Positions 1 through 12,035 of a stretch of 64,000 nt of DNA are shown here, one piece after another. Source of the stretch: Chamaea fasciata (taxonomy: Eukaryota > Chordata > Aves > Passeriformes > Sylviidae); NCBI GenBank assembly GCA_029207755.1, contig JARCOQ010000003.1, positions 97,108,646 through 97,172,645 of the forward strand. Reading direction: 5' to 3'. Numbering within the stretch: the stretch's first letter is position 1; the number at the start of each line of letters is the position of its first letter. Both the position numbers and the translations under genes were made by a program. Under the pieces are notes generated by a model, which ran no database searches, had not been told where the DNA came from, and saw only the letters and a list, made by a program, of their open reading frames with translations.

Positions 1-1234
1 GAAACACAAATGCGAAGAAATGTCTGGTTTTGTAAAGATAATTAAATATCTTAACTACTGTTGGAAGACATGGAATGGGAAAAGATCCTGGTAATTCCTC
101 TGTAAATTAGTTTCTGTCTTAAATCCCCCAGGTTTTGGACGTTCAGGTAGGCCTATTTTAGTCATTAAAACAGAAAAGGGTTTTATTCTAATTCCTATTT
201 AGGTGTAATAAATCTAAACTGTAAGGAACAGAGATTGAGAGATTGACTGATTTTGCTATATTTATCAAAACAATCAATCTGGTACTTCAAGCACAGAGTA
301 TTAATCTTACACAGAGACATAACCCCAGCCTCGTCTGATCAGAGCAGGCTGAAGCAGGGACAGCATTATTCCCAGTCCCTCCAGTGTAATGAGCATCACC
401 CTCCAAACTGGGTTCTTGCCATCTCTTTGCTAGGGATGTGATTCCTCAGTACCTTGGAACTGATCACTCAGCAGTTTTAAGAAGTATCCCAAAAGAGAGG
501 ATAACTAACCTTACAAGGCGTGATGGCAGAGCAACTTTCCTTTCTCAGCCATTTTTTAGAGAGGTCTACCTGGACGTGAAATGTACTGATTTGCCGTAAC
601 AGAGGCTGCTCAGGTCAAACTCAGACTTTTGGAAAGTCAAGTTCTCTGCCACCAGGTCCAAATACCTATGAAGGACCTGACTCCACTAGCACATAATCTC
701 CCCTCTATGCTTTCTTAAAATGACCAACATTCTTACTGTTTTCCTACAAACTTATGTAAAAGCTTCTGAAACACCTACAAAGCTGAAGCTCTATCACAAT
801 GCAGGAACAAAGAAATAAACAAAGGTATTCCAGCCTTCAGGACCCTACTGAAGAATAGGGTCTCATTTAAACTAAGGGATGTAATTTCAGGTACAAATTA
901 ATTTAATTGGTGACAATACTAGTGATGGAATTATTTCACATAGTAAGACTGAATACAACAGATTGAAGGCAACCGGCATCTTAAACTCTACTCAAAAATC
1001 AACTTGATGTCAGTGTATATTATAGAGCAGAGGTAAAATACATTTTTCCTGTAAAACCTCATATTTTAAGAAGGAAGCCTTATTCAACAAGAAAAGCCAT
1101 TCACAAATGTTCTTACACTAAGCATCAGAGCAGCATATTATAGTAATCCATATCTGAGGCAATAAAAACATGCCACAAGCTCCACAAATTGCAGGAGAAG
1201 CTACAATTTTCATGAAGCAACACATAATTGAAAA
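1..1234. other. Unassigned AT-rich DNA
   Basis: No gene, RNA or repeat family is recognised here. The only open frame (253-441, plus strand, 62 codons) has no family-like motif and is within what chance allows in AT-rich DNA. Confidence 0.6.
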
Positions 1235-1239
1235 GACAA

Positions 1240-1270
<31 letters not shown>

Positions 1271-1347
1271 CAAAACAAAAAAAACCCCAACAACCCCCCC
1301 CCCCCCAAAAAAAAAAACCCCAAAACACCAAAAACAAAAAAACACCC
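1235..1347. repeat. A/C-rich low-complexity tract: (AAAAC)n, C13, poly-A
   Basis: About eight AAAAC units run from 1242 to 1280. They are followed by CCCC, a run of 13 C at 1294-1306, 11 A, and a degenerate A/C tail. On the minus strand the C runs become G4, G13 and G4 separated by short spacers, so a G-quadruplex on that strand is possible. Three overlapping open frames across the tract (rich in Phe, Gly and Cys on the minus strand and Lys and Pro on the plus strand) are composition artefacts. Confidence 0.95.
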
Positions 1348-4300
1348 ACATAATTTAAAAGGAACAAACTTGTCAACATTTGCTACCTGAATAGCCATTA
1401 ACCTGATAAAGGAGGTGGACAGACTGTATTTTTCCTTCAAGAAAACTTAATTGTAGTTGCAGTCTTACTGATTTGGAAAAAAAAAAGTCATTTCATATTC
1501 AAGTTCAGCTGTTCAGTGTAACTGGTAACAGTAGTAGTAATATAATAGGAACTGAAAAATAACAATGTACAGAAAAAATAAATTAATCTCATACAGAATT
1601 ACTGAGAGAGGGAGAAATAGAAATAGACAGAGAGCTTTTTGAAAGAATATGTAATTAATTATCAAATTATTTTCTTGCTATTTTACGTACAAATAGCTGA
1701 AAAGGTTTATATAGTCATACCATCAATGCTAATAAGCTTGTAAACTTGAACACTGTAAAACATGGATTTGAATACATTAAATTCTACTTACATGTTTGAC
1801 AGGATGCTAAAATCTGACTGTACTACATCTTGTTATGAATTCACACATTACTGTCGGTCAGAAAACTCTGACACCAACTTCCATCGCTAATGGTAATGGG
1901 TGTGGGAGATTTTAATAATGAAGTGTGCGTGCTCATTATTTTTCAGAGACAGTCTGTGGAAAGCAATTCCAAATCAAGAAATATGACAACAAATGAATAC
2001 ATTTGCATGAGGAAAATATAACATCCCTGAAGGTTGAAGGAAACAGTTTCATAAGCATCTGAAATGAATTGTATGTATAACTTCCACAACTGTAAATGTG
2101 AACAGAAATACAAAAGATCAAAGATTTCAGTGCTCTGTATTATGCATAGCTACACTGAACTTCCACCTAGTAGATGAAGGACAATAAATTTGTTTTGAAG
2201 TCAGGTGTTCTTCCCAGAGCTTCCAAGCCAAAAGTTGCACTGAGTCAAAGACTACCAGAAAGCTGAATAATCAAGTGAAGGTTTCAAGGCTCCTTTCCCA
2301 AAGAGGGGAGCAAAGTGGAGAATTTTTTTTAGGCTTGTTTGTTAATGAGATACAGAGGCTAACAGATCAGGACTTAAAACCACACACTTTTCAGTTCTCA
2401 TGATGAGAACATCCTGGAAATTGCTAGCCCTGTGCCTAAGGATTTTCATTCTCTAGTACTTGTGGCGTATGTTGTAAGTGATGCTGGGCTAACACCGGCG
2501 CCTTTCTGGTGACGATGCTTTGGGCTGCAGCTGGTGCACTTGAGAGACGAGTCAGAAAACTTTGGTTATGGTAAGCTTAAGGAAAAGAATCAAGGAAAGA
2601 GACAATCATATATAGTGATTCTCAATGGAGAAGCCATTTAGCCAATTCTCCTGTTCCAAGGCCGGATGTCATTCTCCTGTCACTCCTAGCCTTCACTTGC
2701 CGAACGCAGTGTTACGAACTGTTGTTGGGTGCATATTCTTCAGTCTTTCCAGGCTGCACTGTTCCTGGAAAGCTTTCCTGAATGTTTGCTCTTAAGCTTG
2801 CATCCTCTTTACTGTGTTTGCCAAGGACACAAAGAATTTTTTCTCTTTCTTTTCATAGCAACTTAACACACATTAAAAAATTCTTAACAGGTCTTTTTTT
2901 TTCAGATTAAACAATCCCATTTATATCAGGTAACAGGTGAATACTATGCAACATGGTCATAACTCTCGTATTTTCTGCTGCTCCCACCTGTGATTGGTAC
3001 TTGTATTCCTTGCAGTTTTGTGGTCAAAATTGGACAGTTACTTGGTTGAAGCCAAGCAACTCTTCTGTAGAGAGTACCAAGGGGATTTCATCTGTCTTAT
3101 AGACTATGCATGCTTCTGTTAGTGCACTCTGGTATGACACTAGTCTTGTACACAACATCATGCATGTTTAAATTTTCCTTACTAACTATCCTCATCTTTC
3201 CCTGGAACATTATAGCTGAGGTAACTCAGAGAAAATAGATATTTTATATTTTTGCATTGATTTCTATGGGAAAGCACTCTAAGGTATTATGAATTTAGAG
3301 AGCAAATCACATTATTAAAATTTTAGCTGACTGTGTTCATGTTATATTTGTTTGCACATGTTCCCACACTGCAAAGCTATGACCACTGCACATGCCTACA
3401 GACTGCAGCAACAATAAATTCAGCTGACTAGAGTCTCTGTGCAGTAACATTCTTTGGTAATATGGATGATTTCTGGGTGGCATGAATACATTCATACAGA
3501 ACTTCTGAGTTCTGAATATTTTTAAAAATATTTGCTATTCAGAAATATGCAGTGATGACTTTCAACAAATAATTTGCAAATTATGAATTATCTTCAAGGT
3601 TTGTTTTTTTTTTTTTAATTCATTCACAAATCAGGCTCATTTTCTTGCCAAATGTCTTAAGGCAGCACTTAGACATTTTTTTGTCGTATCCCACTGATCT
3701 GAGAACAACCTGGCACACTCAGTGAAAACCTTAGAGATGAGTGTGGGGGAACAGCAGCCCAAGGATGTCCCACAGGAAGGAGGGAGGAAAGTTGGTACTT
3801 CATGGCATATACTTAGCAAACCTATCAGCCACTACCACTGCACTGGAGTGGGCACTGAAGTGGGGCTTGGTGCTTGCATTTCCCTTCTTTTATACTTCTT
3901 TATTTTAATCCTTCGAAAGTATACATTCTTCAGTCTGAGTCACATGCATTACGCTTCTTAAATGGAAAACAAAACATTTAAAATAGAGTGACTATAAATA
4001 AATAGTAACTAGTACAGGACACGAATCACCAAGATTCCCCAAAAAATAATGACAAAAATTAATTTTGCCAATATGTTCTTTATGAATGTAGGAAATCAGG
4101 CACTCCACACTGGGATTTTGACTCTGAAAATTTTCTATTCATAAATGTGTACTTTTGCCCAAGATGATAGGTGAGCAGTGTAGTTGAAATTAAAAAAAGA
4201 CAAAAGTTTTTTTAAAAGCCTTTTATCTGAATTTAGACAGAATCTGGATCTGATTTATCTCAATGGATATCACTATCCTTAGGAGAATGACGATTTTTAT

Positions 4301-5642
4301 TCATCTGACATGCAGGAAAAAAATAAATGACACTAGGGGTTATAAAAATCACTTTTATTTTTTCAAGAGGCGGAACTCTCTGTTACACTTTGTGAATTAG
4401 CTTTGAAGGACTGACAGATTACCACTGATCAGATTTGCCAAACCTGGAGATTTTTAGTGCAGACTGAGTTTCAGTGCTCTAAGATTTTATCTATATTTGT
4501 AATCCTCTAAGAATTCATCTATTTTTGTATGCAATTCAACAGAATAAAAGCAGACCAGTGGATCAAAGCCCTTGCTGGTGAAACCCCTCCACGTGCACCA
4601 CATGGGGTCCAGGGGTTTTAATTTGCACTGAAGACTGAATATCACTAGGACATATATGATTTAAAGTCATCCCAAGGCCCAGCCACCACTTTGGACCCAT
4701 CAGAGGTTGGAGCAGGCTCGGTGTACCTCCAACAGTGCTTCTTGTGTCCCTTGGTCCCAAAGGAATCCCACGGACTCACCCTGGAAACAGAACCAGTGTG
4801 TACACCTTGAGGCTGATCAGGGGTTACACACCTAAACCTCACTGCTCCTGCACAGCTTGTAACTGGGCACACAGAGCAGTCCACTGAATCTGCAATTAGT
4901 AAATTTTGATGCGCTTATTTCAAGTAATCTGAAAAAAAGACAAATTGACTTCCAAATATTAAAAGATGTCATTTGTTCTGAGGGAATGCATGCTGCTGAA
5001 GCCTTTCTGCAGATTGCATTTCTAGTTTTGCTACTACTAAAGGGTAGGATCAGCTAGTCTTAGAGTCTGAAGTTTCTCAATGATATCCACAGGGGGAATC
5101 TTCCTGTCAGATTTACACTGGAACTGTAAACTTTGGAAGACTGACCCAGGAATTCCAAATGTTAGAAAGAGAGTGAAGATCTCAGAAAAAAGCTGACCTT
5201 ACAAGTTTCCAACCATGTATGTGAGACTATAAACTCCTTACAGCCTGGGTTCACCCTGGGAGTTCCTGGGAGATCTAACCTTCTGGTTTAGGATCCAGGA
5301 GCCACAGTCAAGTTAGATCTGGGGCTCATGAATTATCGAGTTTGCATCGCGTGTTGCCTTGAGGTCCTTGGTGTAGGGAGGATTTACCAGTGACCCAGTT
5401 GCAAGTCCATGTCACAGCACTGCTGATCTTAGAGGGAAGGAGTCCTTTGTGGGAAGGAAATGTGAAAAAGCCCATGTACGGCAAGTTCTACAGCTTCAGA
5501 AAATATCACATTGAATGTAGGAGGTGTCAGTGAAGAGTATCAGGTTACCATGTTCTAAGAAAAATAACCTTTCTGATTTTTATTTTTCTTTAATTTAGAA
5601 TTTTTTATGTGCTTCTAGAATTATGGCAATAGTGGGGAGATA
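1348..5642. other. Unassigned unique DNA
   Basis: This is AT-rich single-copy-looking sequence. The short open frames at 1936-2121, 3637-3961 and 4563-4884 occur on both strands over the same bases and show no recognisable domain. A slightly GC-richer patch with a few CpGs lies at about 2480-2560. I see no promoter, splice pair or mobile element that I can defend. Confidence 0.55.
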
Positions 5643-5690
5643 GAAATAAATAAATAAATAAATAAATAAAACCAAAAACCAAAAAAAACC
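5643..5690. repeat. (AAAT)n microsatellite with A/C-rich tail
   Basis: About seven AAAT units run to about 5671 and are followed by an A-rich stretch broken by CC dinucleotides. Confidence 0.95.
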
Positions 5691-8299
5691 CCTACAAATC
5701 ACAGCCGGGCTCTACATCTGAGACTGTTAGTCTGGAACGTTCCTAAAAGGACCCAAATTGTATATTCATACCATCTCTTTGCTACTTTAACTCCCCACCC
5801 GCATACAGTATGCCAAGCTGTTTCTGTGTAGTGATGTATCCCTGCCTGTTCTCTGTATGTCTATATTAATACACATATATATGAGAAACGGCTGTGATGG
5901 TTGGAGCCAGGGAATAGAATATTTGTGCCTCCACAGAGCTCTGTGGGGAGGGACTGCTGAGAAATGGTCCAGAAGGTTCTTTACGACACTCAAGTTCAGG
6001 AACTGAAATTAGTAAACTGCCATTTATGTAGTAGCGGAATGAATTATTCAATCTGTTGTGTGGACTGAAAGCGTAATTTTAGAAGTCTAGCTTGCCTAAA
6101 GAGCCCCGTGCAAAACGTTCATTAAATGTAAGGCAGTACCAAGTGTTACTGCCTGGCTGGATGTCTTGGGAGGGGTTGTCTGGTATGAACCACCATGGCT
6201 AATCTGTTCCATAAACTGTGGGTAACAGCAGAACAAGAATCTGTTTCCTTGTTTCATGAATATTTTGGAAAAGTTATTGGTCTCCTCTTTATGCCACATT
6301 CAGGACATTTTTGCATGGATACCACTGGGCTCCCCAGCAAGGTCAGTGTGTGGGGGTGCAGGCGGAGGCTCAGCCCTGGGGGGAAAGCCCTCGAATGAAC
6401 CCTGCAGACTCATGGAGGAGGTAGAGCCCTGCTCTGTCCTGGGGCCTTGCTGTGTCCCCAGAGGCCAGGGCAGACACAAGGGTTTGCAAGGTGTCTGCCA
6501 GTGGCCTGGGGGTGAGAAAAGGTGAAATGACAAAGCTTCACCCTCTCCCTTAATGTTTGACTTTGATAAGACAGCAGAGTGCATCTGAGCATCCCTTCTC
6601 ATGGAAACTTCTGTCTATCTCAGCATTTCCCTGTAAGAGGATCCACCTCGGTGCATCAGCACTTTTCTGAAACAATAATATTTCCCTGAAAAATTTCTGA
6701 CTGGCCAATTATTAGCATGAACATCAGTAACAAGCTCCTCCAAACTAGCAGCCAGCAGATTATGTTTGTGTGTGTCAGCCAGAGAAAGGTGTGATTTGTA
6801 CACTGGTGGCAGTTTGTTCTCTAGACACTGAATATATGAAGCAGGACTTCATTAGTTAGCAAATCACCCTAGCTTGAAATTAATGAAAGATACATTTCTT
6901 AATGTACCTCTGTGATGTAGGGACCTTTTCTTCCACCTTCATATCATGACTCAGGTTTTGGTGCTGTGGGAAATGTCACCCTTGAGCTCTTTCCCAGGCT
7001 AGGATCAGATTCTGCTCTGTAAGGAAGAAGTGGCAGAAAACAATAAAATACTGCCCAGTACTTTCTGTTACCTTTGGCCGTATTGTGATATGTAATGCCA
7101 ATCTGAAATAATTAAAACCAAAATATTGTCATATGTTCACAGAATAAAAATGCAGACAGTAGTTCCATCAGTCAATTAATTATTTTCTAAATACATATTA
7201 TATATGTACATGTAAATAAACATTTAGATTATCCAGATGAGTATCAGGCTCTGAAAGAATTGTGAAAACTAACTGCAAAACTGCTAAGAATCTGCTGAAG
7301 TAAAAGCTACCAGATGCATGGGTGAGCTGCCCCAGTGAGATCAGGTTTAACCATCTTTAGTCTATTTGTTCATGAAAAACAAAGTAAGGAGATTTAAATC
7401 TTCATTGTTACTTCAGTAAAGTCTAATTAACTTCCCTGCTTCCTCCGAGAAGAACAACTACCCTCAGACAAACACACTGGATAACATCACCCAATATCCT
7501 GAAGAGCTTTGGGGATTTTCAATTATTTCAAAAGTGGGGTTGTTTCTCTCTTTCTCTGCTCTCATCCCGCATCATATATCTTAGGTAAACACTGCAGGAA
7601 AGGAAAAACCAAAAAACAAGCAACATGCCATTCAGAGATGTTTGGCTGGCTTACCCTGATGAAGCACAGGAGATAATTGTCAGAGATAGACAATGCTGCC
7701 TCTGGTCCTTAAGGTGGACTTCTCTTCCATGAAGTGCTGCTCACTCTGCTAGATAGAAAACTCCTGATTTTATTTCTGGCTATCACTTACTGCCTTGTGC
7801 CAGCATCCTTCTTGCCAATTGCAAGTCCATCTCCATTTGAAGTGAACCAAACTTGGACCTGAAAATACTTACCTGAAAGCACAGTTTGGCACATCTAACT
7901 GTGCAGCTCAACACAAAGGCCATGCTCCTCAAATCTGTTTTCATTCTAACCTACTTTTTGTGCCAGAAAGTATCCACCTGGAAGGCAGCAGTACATAGAA
8001 ACATTCAAATCAGTCTGCTGCAAGGCATTTATAGCCCATGTTTAGCATAGTGTAACTCACCAGAGAATGTGACTTCAGGCATTGCCATTGCAGCTCCTCT
8101 TTCCTACTTTCTGTTCATTCTTGTGCCCCAAAAGGATAAACAATGTTTTTGAGTTTTCAATAAGGGAAGCCTCACATATGGTCTTATATTTTACTGCTGT
8201 TAAGATCTTTGCCTGCCATAGGAAGGGCAGAACTACAATAATTAGCCTAGTTTTTAAAATATTTTTTTTTCATATTCCAGATATAAGAAATAGTGATTC
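5691..8299. other. Unassigned unique DNA with a GC-richer patch at 6300-6520
   Basis: The segment is mostly AT-rich. A GC-richer patch at about 6300-6520 carries overlapping open frames of 67-100 codons on both strands (plus 6195-6398 and 6256-6525, minus 6300-6602). Open frames on opposite strands of the same bases usually mean low stop-codon density rather than a gene, and none of the translations shows a family motif. No splice sites were judged convincing. Confidence 0.5.
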
Positions 8300-8858
8300 T
8301 GCTCTGTCATGGTTTAACTACAGCCAGTAGCCAAGCACCACGCAACTGCTCACTCACTCCTCCACCAGCAGAATTGAGGAAATAATTGCAGAGGTAAAAG
8401 TTAGCAAACTCATGTGTTGAGATAAAGACAGTTTAATTGGGAAAGCAAAAGCCACACACATAAGCAAAACAAATCAATTCCCTGCTTCCCATGGGTAGAT
8501 GAGTGTTCAGCCTTCTCCAGGGGAGCAGGACCTCATCATCTATAACAGTGACTTGGGAAGACAAACACCATCACTACACGTCCCCCTTTCTCCTTCCTCC
8601 CCCCACTTTATATGCTGAGCACGATGTCATCTAGTATGAAATATCCCTTTGGTCAATTTGGGTCACCCCAGGCACCCCCAGTCCCCTCACCAGCATGGCA
8701 GTGTGAAAAGCAGAAAAGGCCTTGCCTCTATGAAAGCCCTGCTCAGCAATAACAAAAACATCTCTGTATTATCTATCCTGTGTTCAGCACTAATAACCAC
8801 ATAACCTCATACAAGACACTGAAGAAAACTAATTCTGAGACAAAACCAACACTTGCTC
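8300..8858 (+). mobile_element. Solo LTR of an avian endogenous retrovirus, with 5-bp target duplication
   Basis: The element runs from 8305, opening with TGTCATGGTTTAAC, to about 8853. The pentamer TGCTC directly flanks both sides (8300-8304 and 8854-8858), which marks a retroviral-type integration. Inside, in the order I know for an abundant bird LTR, come an opening block listing 'cagccagtagccaagcacca', a purine-rich 'gagataaagacagttta' block near 8419, a TATA-like CTTTATATG near 8606-8613, a CRE-like block just after it, and 'gcagaaaaggccttg' near 8709. The expected terminal CA has decayed to CT. No gag, pol or env remnant adjoins it, so it is a solo LTR left by recombination between two LTRs. 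The 5-bp duplication fits an ERVL-like or related group, but the exact family needs a repeat library. Confidence 0.85.
8607..8613 (+). promoter_or_regulatory. TATA-like box of the solo LTR
   Basis: TTTATAT lies about 300 bases into the LTR, where the U3 promoter of this LTR type is expected. Whether it is active is unknown. Confidence 0.4.
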
Positions 8859-11493
8859 TTAGTGTTGACTTAAATTTTATCATAAAAGTAGTTCTGCAAG
8901 GACAAAATAGCTCAAAATGCAGCATTTGCTTCATGATGATTTGCAGAGGAAATACTCAGGGCTTTTAAAAAAATAAAAATTCCACCATCAAGTTATCTTT
9001 GCATTTCCAGGAGGGTTGGGCAAAATTTCATTGTTACTCCCCTTTCACACTGCACAGGCATTATTGAAAAACAGAAACATCTGAACTTTCAATTCAACAA
9101 GTTTGACATGACCTTGCACCTGCTTATTCTGGTATTTTATGAAACATATGTCTTAAGTTCCATCATGTTAGGCAAGGCCTAAACCCTACAAACTGATACC
9201 TATTGGCTGAAAAATTGATCCTCATGACTGTTGCACAAAAGGTGGGTTGGGGTTGGAAGGCCCGCAGCACTGACAGCAGTGGAATTTGGCGTGCTGAGGG
9301 TACAGCTGGTGAGCTGTGTCCCTCAGGGGACCAGCACTGTGAACCCCTCCCATGGCAAAACCTGTTGACCATGTTTGCCTCACTCTTGCCACTGTGTTTT
9401 TGCTTTAGCAGCATCATAGACTTTTGCCTGTTCCAATTTTCTGATGTAATTCCACATGGAGCGAAGCTGTAAGCCAGACTGCAAGAGCAAGCTATATTGA
9501 AGCACCTATTTTTTGACTTGTAAAGTCATTGTAAAAGTCAATTGTAAAGTCTCATTTACAGTAAAGCCCACAGACAGTTGCAAGAGAGCAACTGAAAACA
9601 AATTGCAATGCTGGGCTAGGAATGACAGATGGGGGAGGAATTTCCTCAGCCATCTGTACCACCAAATTAAACAAAAAACTATACAGAGTTGCAGCCTCAG
9701 GCACTTCAAACCTGAACTTTTCATCACACTAGCCCTGAAGTAGGATTCAGTGCCAAATCTCCAGCCAGGTGCTCCTGTAGACATGTTGGGACACAAGCTG
9801 AGGAACCTTGGGAGCTTTCAGGTTGATCAGGAAGATTCCAACAAGTTCCAAAAGTCTCCGGGGTCAGGTAACATCAAAGAGAAGCTTTTGGTTTTTATGA
9901 CATTAACTGGAGATTGGTGCTTAATGGGTAGAATGGGGGAGATCTGGACCTTGATTTTTAGTAGACTCCACTGAAATAAATGTCAAACATTTACATGGTA
10001 TCTCTGGGGCAGGATTGCACCCTCCTTGTATTGGAAAGCCACATGCCAGATGCCATAAACACCCTTCTGGTACATCAAACACCCTCCTGACAGGTTTAGA
10101 GATTCCAGCTATAACTCCTAATACCTCCTGGCAGCATGGTTTGTTCCTTCTTTCCTTTTATTTTTTTTTTTTGATGGGGTTTTGTTTTGTTTTGCTTTGC
10201 TTTGATTTGGCTTGTGTTGGCTTGTAGGTTTATTTTTCTCCTGAGAATGGCAATTCTATGCTTTTCTAGTAGAAGCAGAAGATTTTGTGATGTGGACAGG
10301 TATCTAGGAAAAAGGTTATATTAGAACTTTTTTTCCCCTGCATTTTCCCAAGAGGTTCTTCACGCTTGGTGTTTCTACTTTGGTTAAGATATTTTCTATT
10401 AACATACCTTTTGCAAGGGGTTGTTTTTGTTGAAGCAAGTATTGAAATACTCTGATCACTGACATCCTTCCTTCCTACTGAAATCCACCTAAACTTTATC
10501 AGTATCTTTAATGGCAGCCATTGATTTCCACTTCTGACTGCATGAGTTGACCAGCCTTTCTCTGTAACTTACTTTATTTTGCCTGTAATAGTAATGCCAA
10601 ATCTGGTTTTGATGTATCAGAAGAGTCTGGAGGATGCCTCTGAAGTGCTGCTCATTTTATTTCCAGAAAAATGAGCCCCACACAAGCCTTCATGCTCACA
10701 GCAGCCTCTGCAAGGCTTAGTAGAGAGCTCTTGTGCATTTCGTACCTCCAGGTTCCTGTGATTGGTCTGGTAAAGGGGTGGTTTCCCTGCAGAACTTTCT
10801 TCCTCTCCTATCTTCACAAATCCTTATTTCTTCCTAGTGGCATTTCATCTATGTTTTCAATTCTTGTCTTTATAATCCTTTTACCCTTGCTAGACTCAAA
10901 GCACAGATGTGTCTATAAAGATAAGGTTTTCATAAACCAAGTTATGCAAAGAGAACATTTTTGAAAGTCTAACTCTTGTGTTTCATGGTTAAATGAGCTC
11001 TGAACTCTTCTGAGGACATGGGTAATTACATTGGTGGGTAAACACTGAGTCCCTTTCAGAACTTGGAGAAAGACTGGAATAGAGGAAAAGAAATGAGAAC
11101 TTCTACATGAAAAAAAATCTATCAGTTGATTCTGGTGTCTACTTTTCAGCATCTGGGGGTTAAAAAAAAAAAAAGGATAAAACAAGTGAAAAAGACAAGA
11201 CCAGTCAGAAAATTATCATCCAGCTCATGAATGTGAATCCTATGCAACACATTGACTAACATTTTTCTTGATATCCTCAATTTTCCAAACATCATGCCTT
11301 TATGATGGAGTAACTTTAGTAAGGATAGAGTAGCACATGTAAAGAAAATCAGACACAATTAATCATATAATAATTGTGTATCATGTGTAATTCTTGATGC
11401 ATTATTTATGCAAGTAGAGATAGATTTTTAAGGCCAAAGGTGTCATTATAATTATATAGTCTGACCTGCTTGACTCAGACAATACAGTCTCAC
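8859..11493. other. Unassigned unique DNA
   Basis: Short open frames at 9163-9472, 9506-9796, 10671-10964 and 10913-11185 overlap one another on opposite strands and show no recognisable family. A T/G-rich degenerate stretch at about 10148-10226 is listed separately. Confidence 0.55.
10148..10226. repeat. T-rich low-complexity tract, degenerate (GTTTT/GCTTT)n
   Basis: A run of 12 T is followed by GTTTT, then GCTTT, then GATTT and GGCTT units. It looks like a decayed pentanucleotide microsatellite. Confidence 0.85.
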
Positions 11494-11536
11494 CTTTTTT
11501 TGTAATTCCTTTTTTTTTGTAATTCCTTTTTTTGCA
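11494..11536. repeat. Short tandem repeat, unit T7-9 plus GTAATTCC
   Basis: A T run followed by GTAATTCC occurs twice in tandem, and a third T run then ends in GCAGC. The period is about 17 bases. Confidence 0.85.
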
Positions 11537-11982
11537 GCAATGCCTGCTTGAACTGCAGTCTGTCTTTTGGAGAAGCCTCTAAACTGAACTGGGAATCTTC
11601 ATGTGATGGGCAGTCTACTTCATCCCAATAAAAATATAATCCAGTTTCAGAAGGTTAAGACAAATGAAAAAGAAATTTGTGTTGAAAAAATGGAATGTCT
11701 ATGGGTTTCCTTTTAAAACAATGCTGAACACTAAATTTTTAACTTGCAAAACTTTTAGGAAAGTTTAGTCTCACCGGATTTGATTCACCATTCCTGAATT
11801 ATTTCCTACAGATAATTTAGAAAAAATTATAAAAACTTATTCTAACTGTTCTTTTGACAAAAAGTTAAAAACCATTAATTTTTAAGACTGTGGTTGTTCT
11901 GGTTTTTTTTTCTTTTAAATTTAATTTTGCCCTCGTGAGACAGAAAATAATTTTTGAGAACTTTAGTTCTAGCCTATATTAA
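11537..11982. other. Unassigned AT-rich DNA
   Basis: Nothing recognisable is present: no open frame of useful length and no repeat family. Confidence 0.5.
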
Positions 11983-12035
11983 TAGAAACACAGAATCACA
12001 GAATAATATCTTTTGTTAGGGACCTCAGGAAATTG
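11983..12035 (-). mobile_element. Possible relic of a CR1 3' tail
   Basis: The plus strand reads as AGAAACACAGAATCACAG followed by a degenerate 'gttagggacctcagga'. This resembles the reverse complement of a CR1 3' end, with its octamer tail and the conserved block just before it. Only about 50 bases can be matched by eye, so a chance match is possible. Confidence 0.4.

Noticed and set aside
1118..1440. Four overlapping small frames (62-84 codons) rich in Phe, Gly and Cys or Lys and Pro
   Set aside because: They are translations of the (AAAAC)n, C13 and poly-A tract in several frames and strands.
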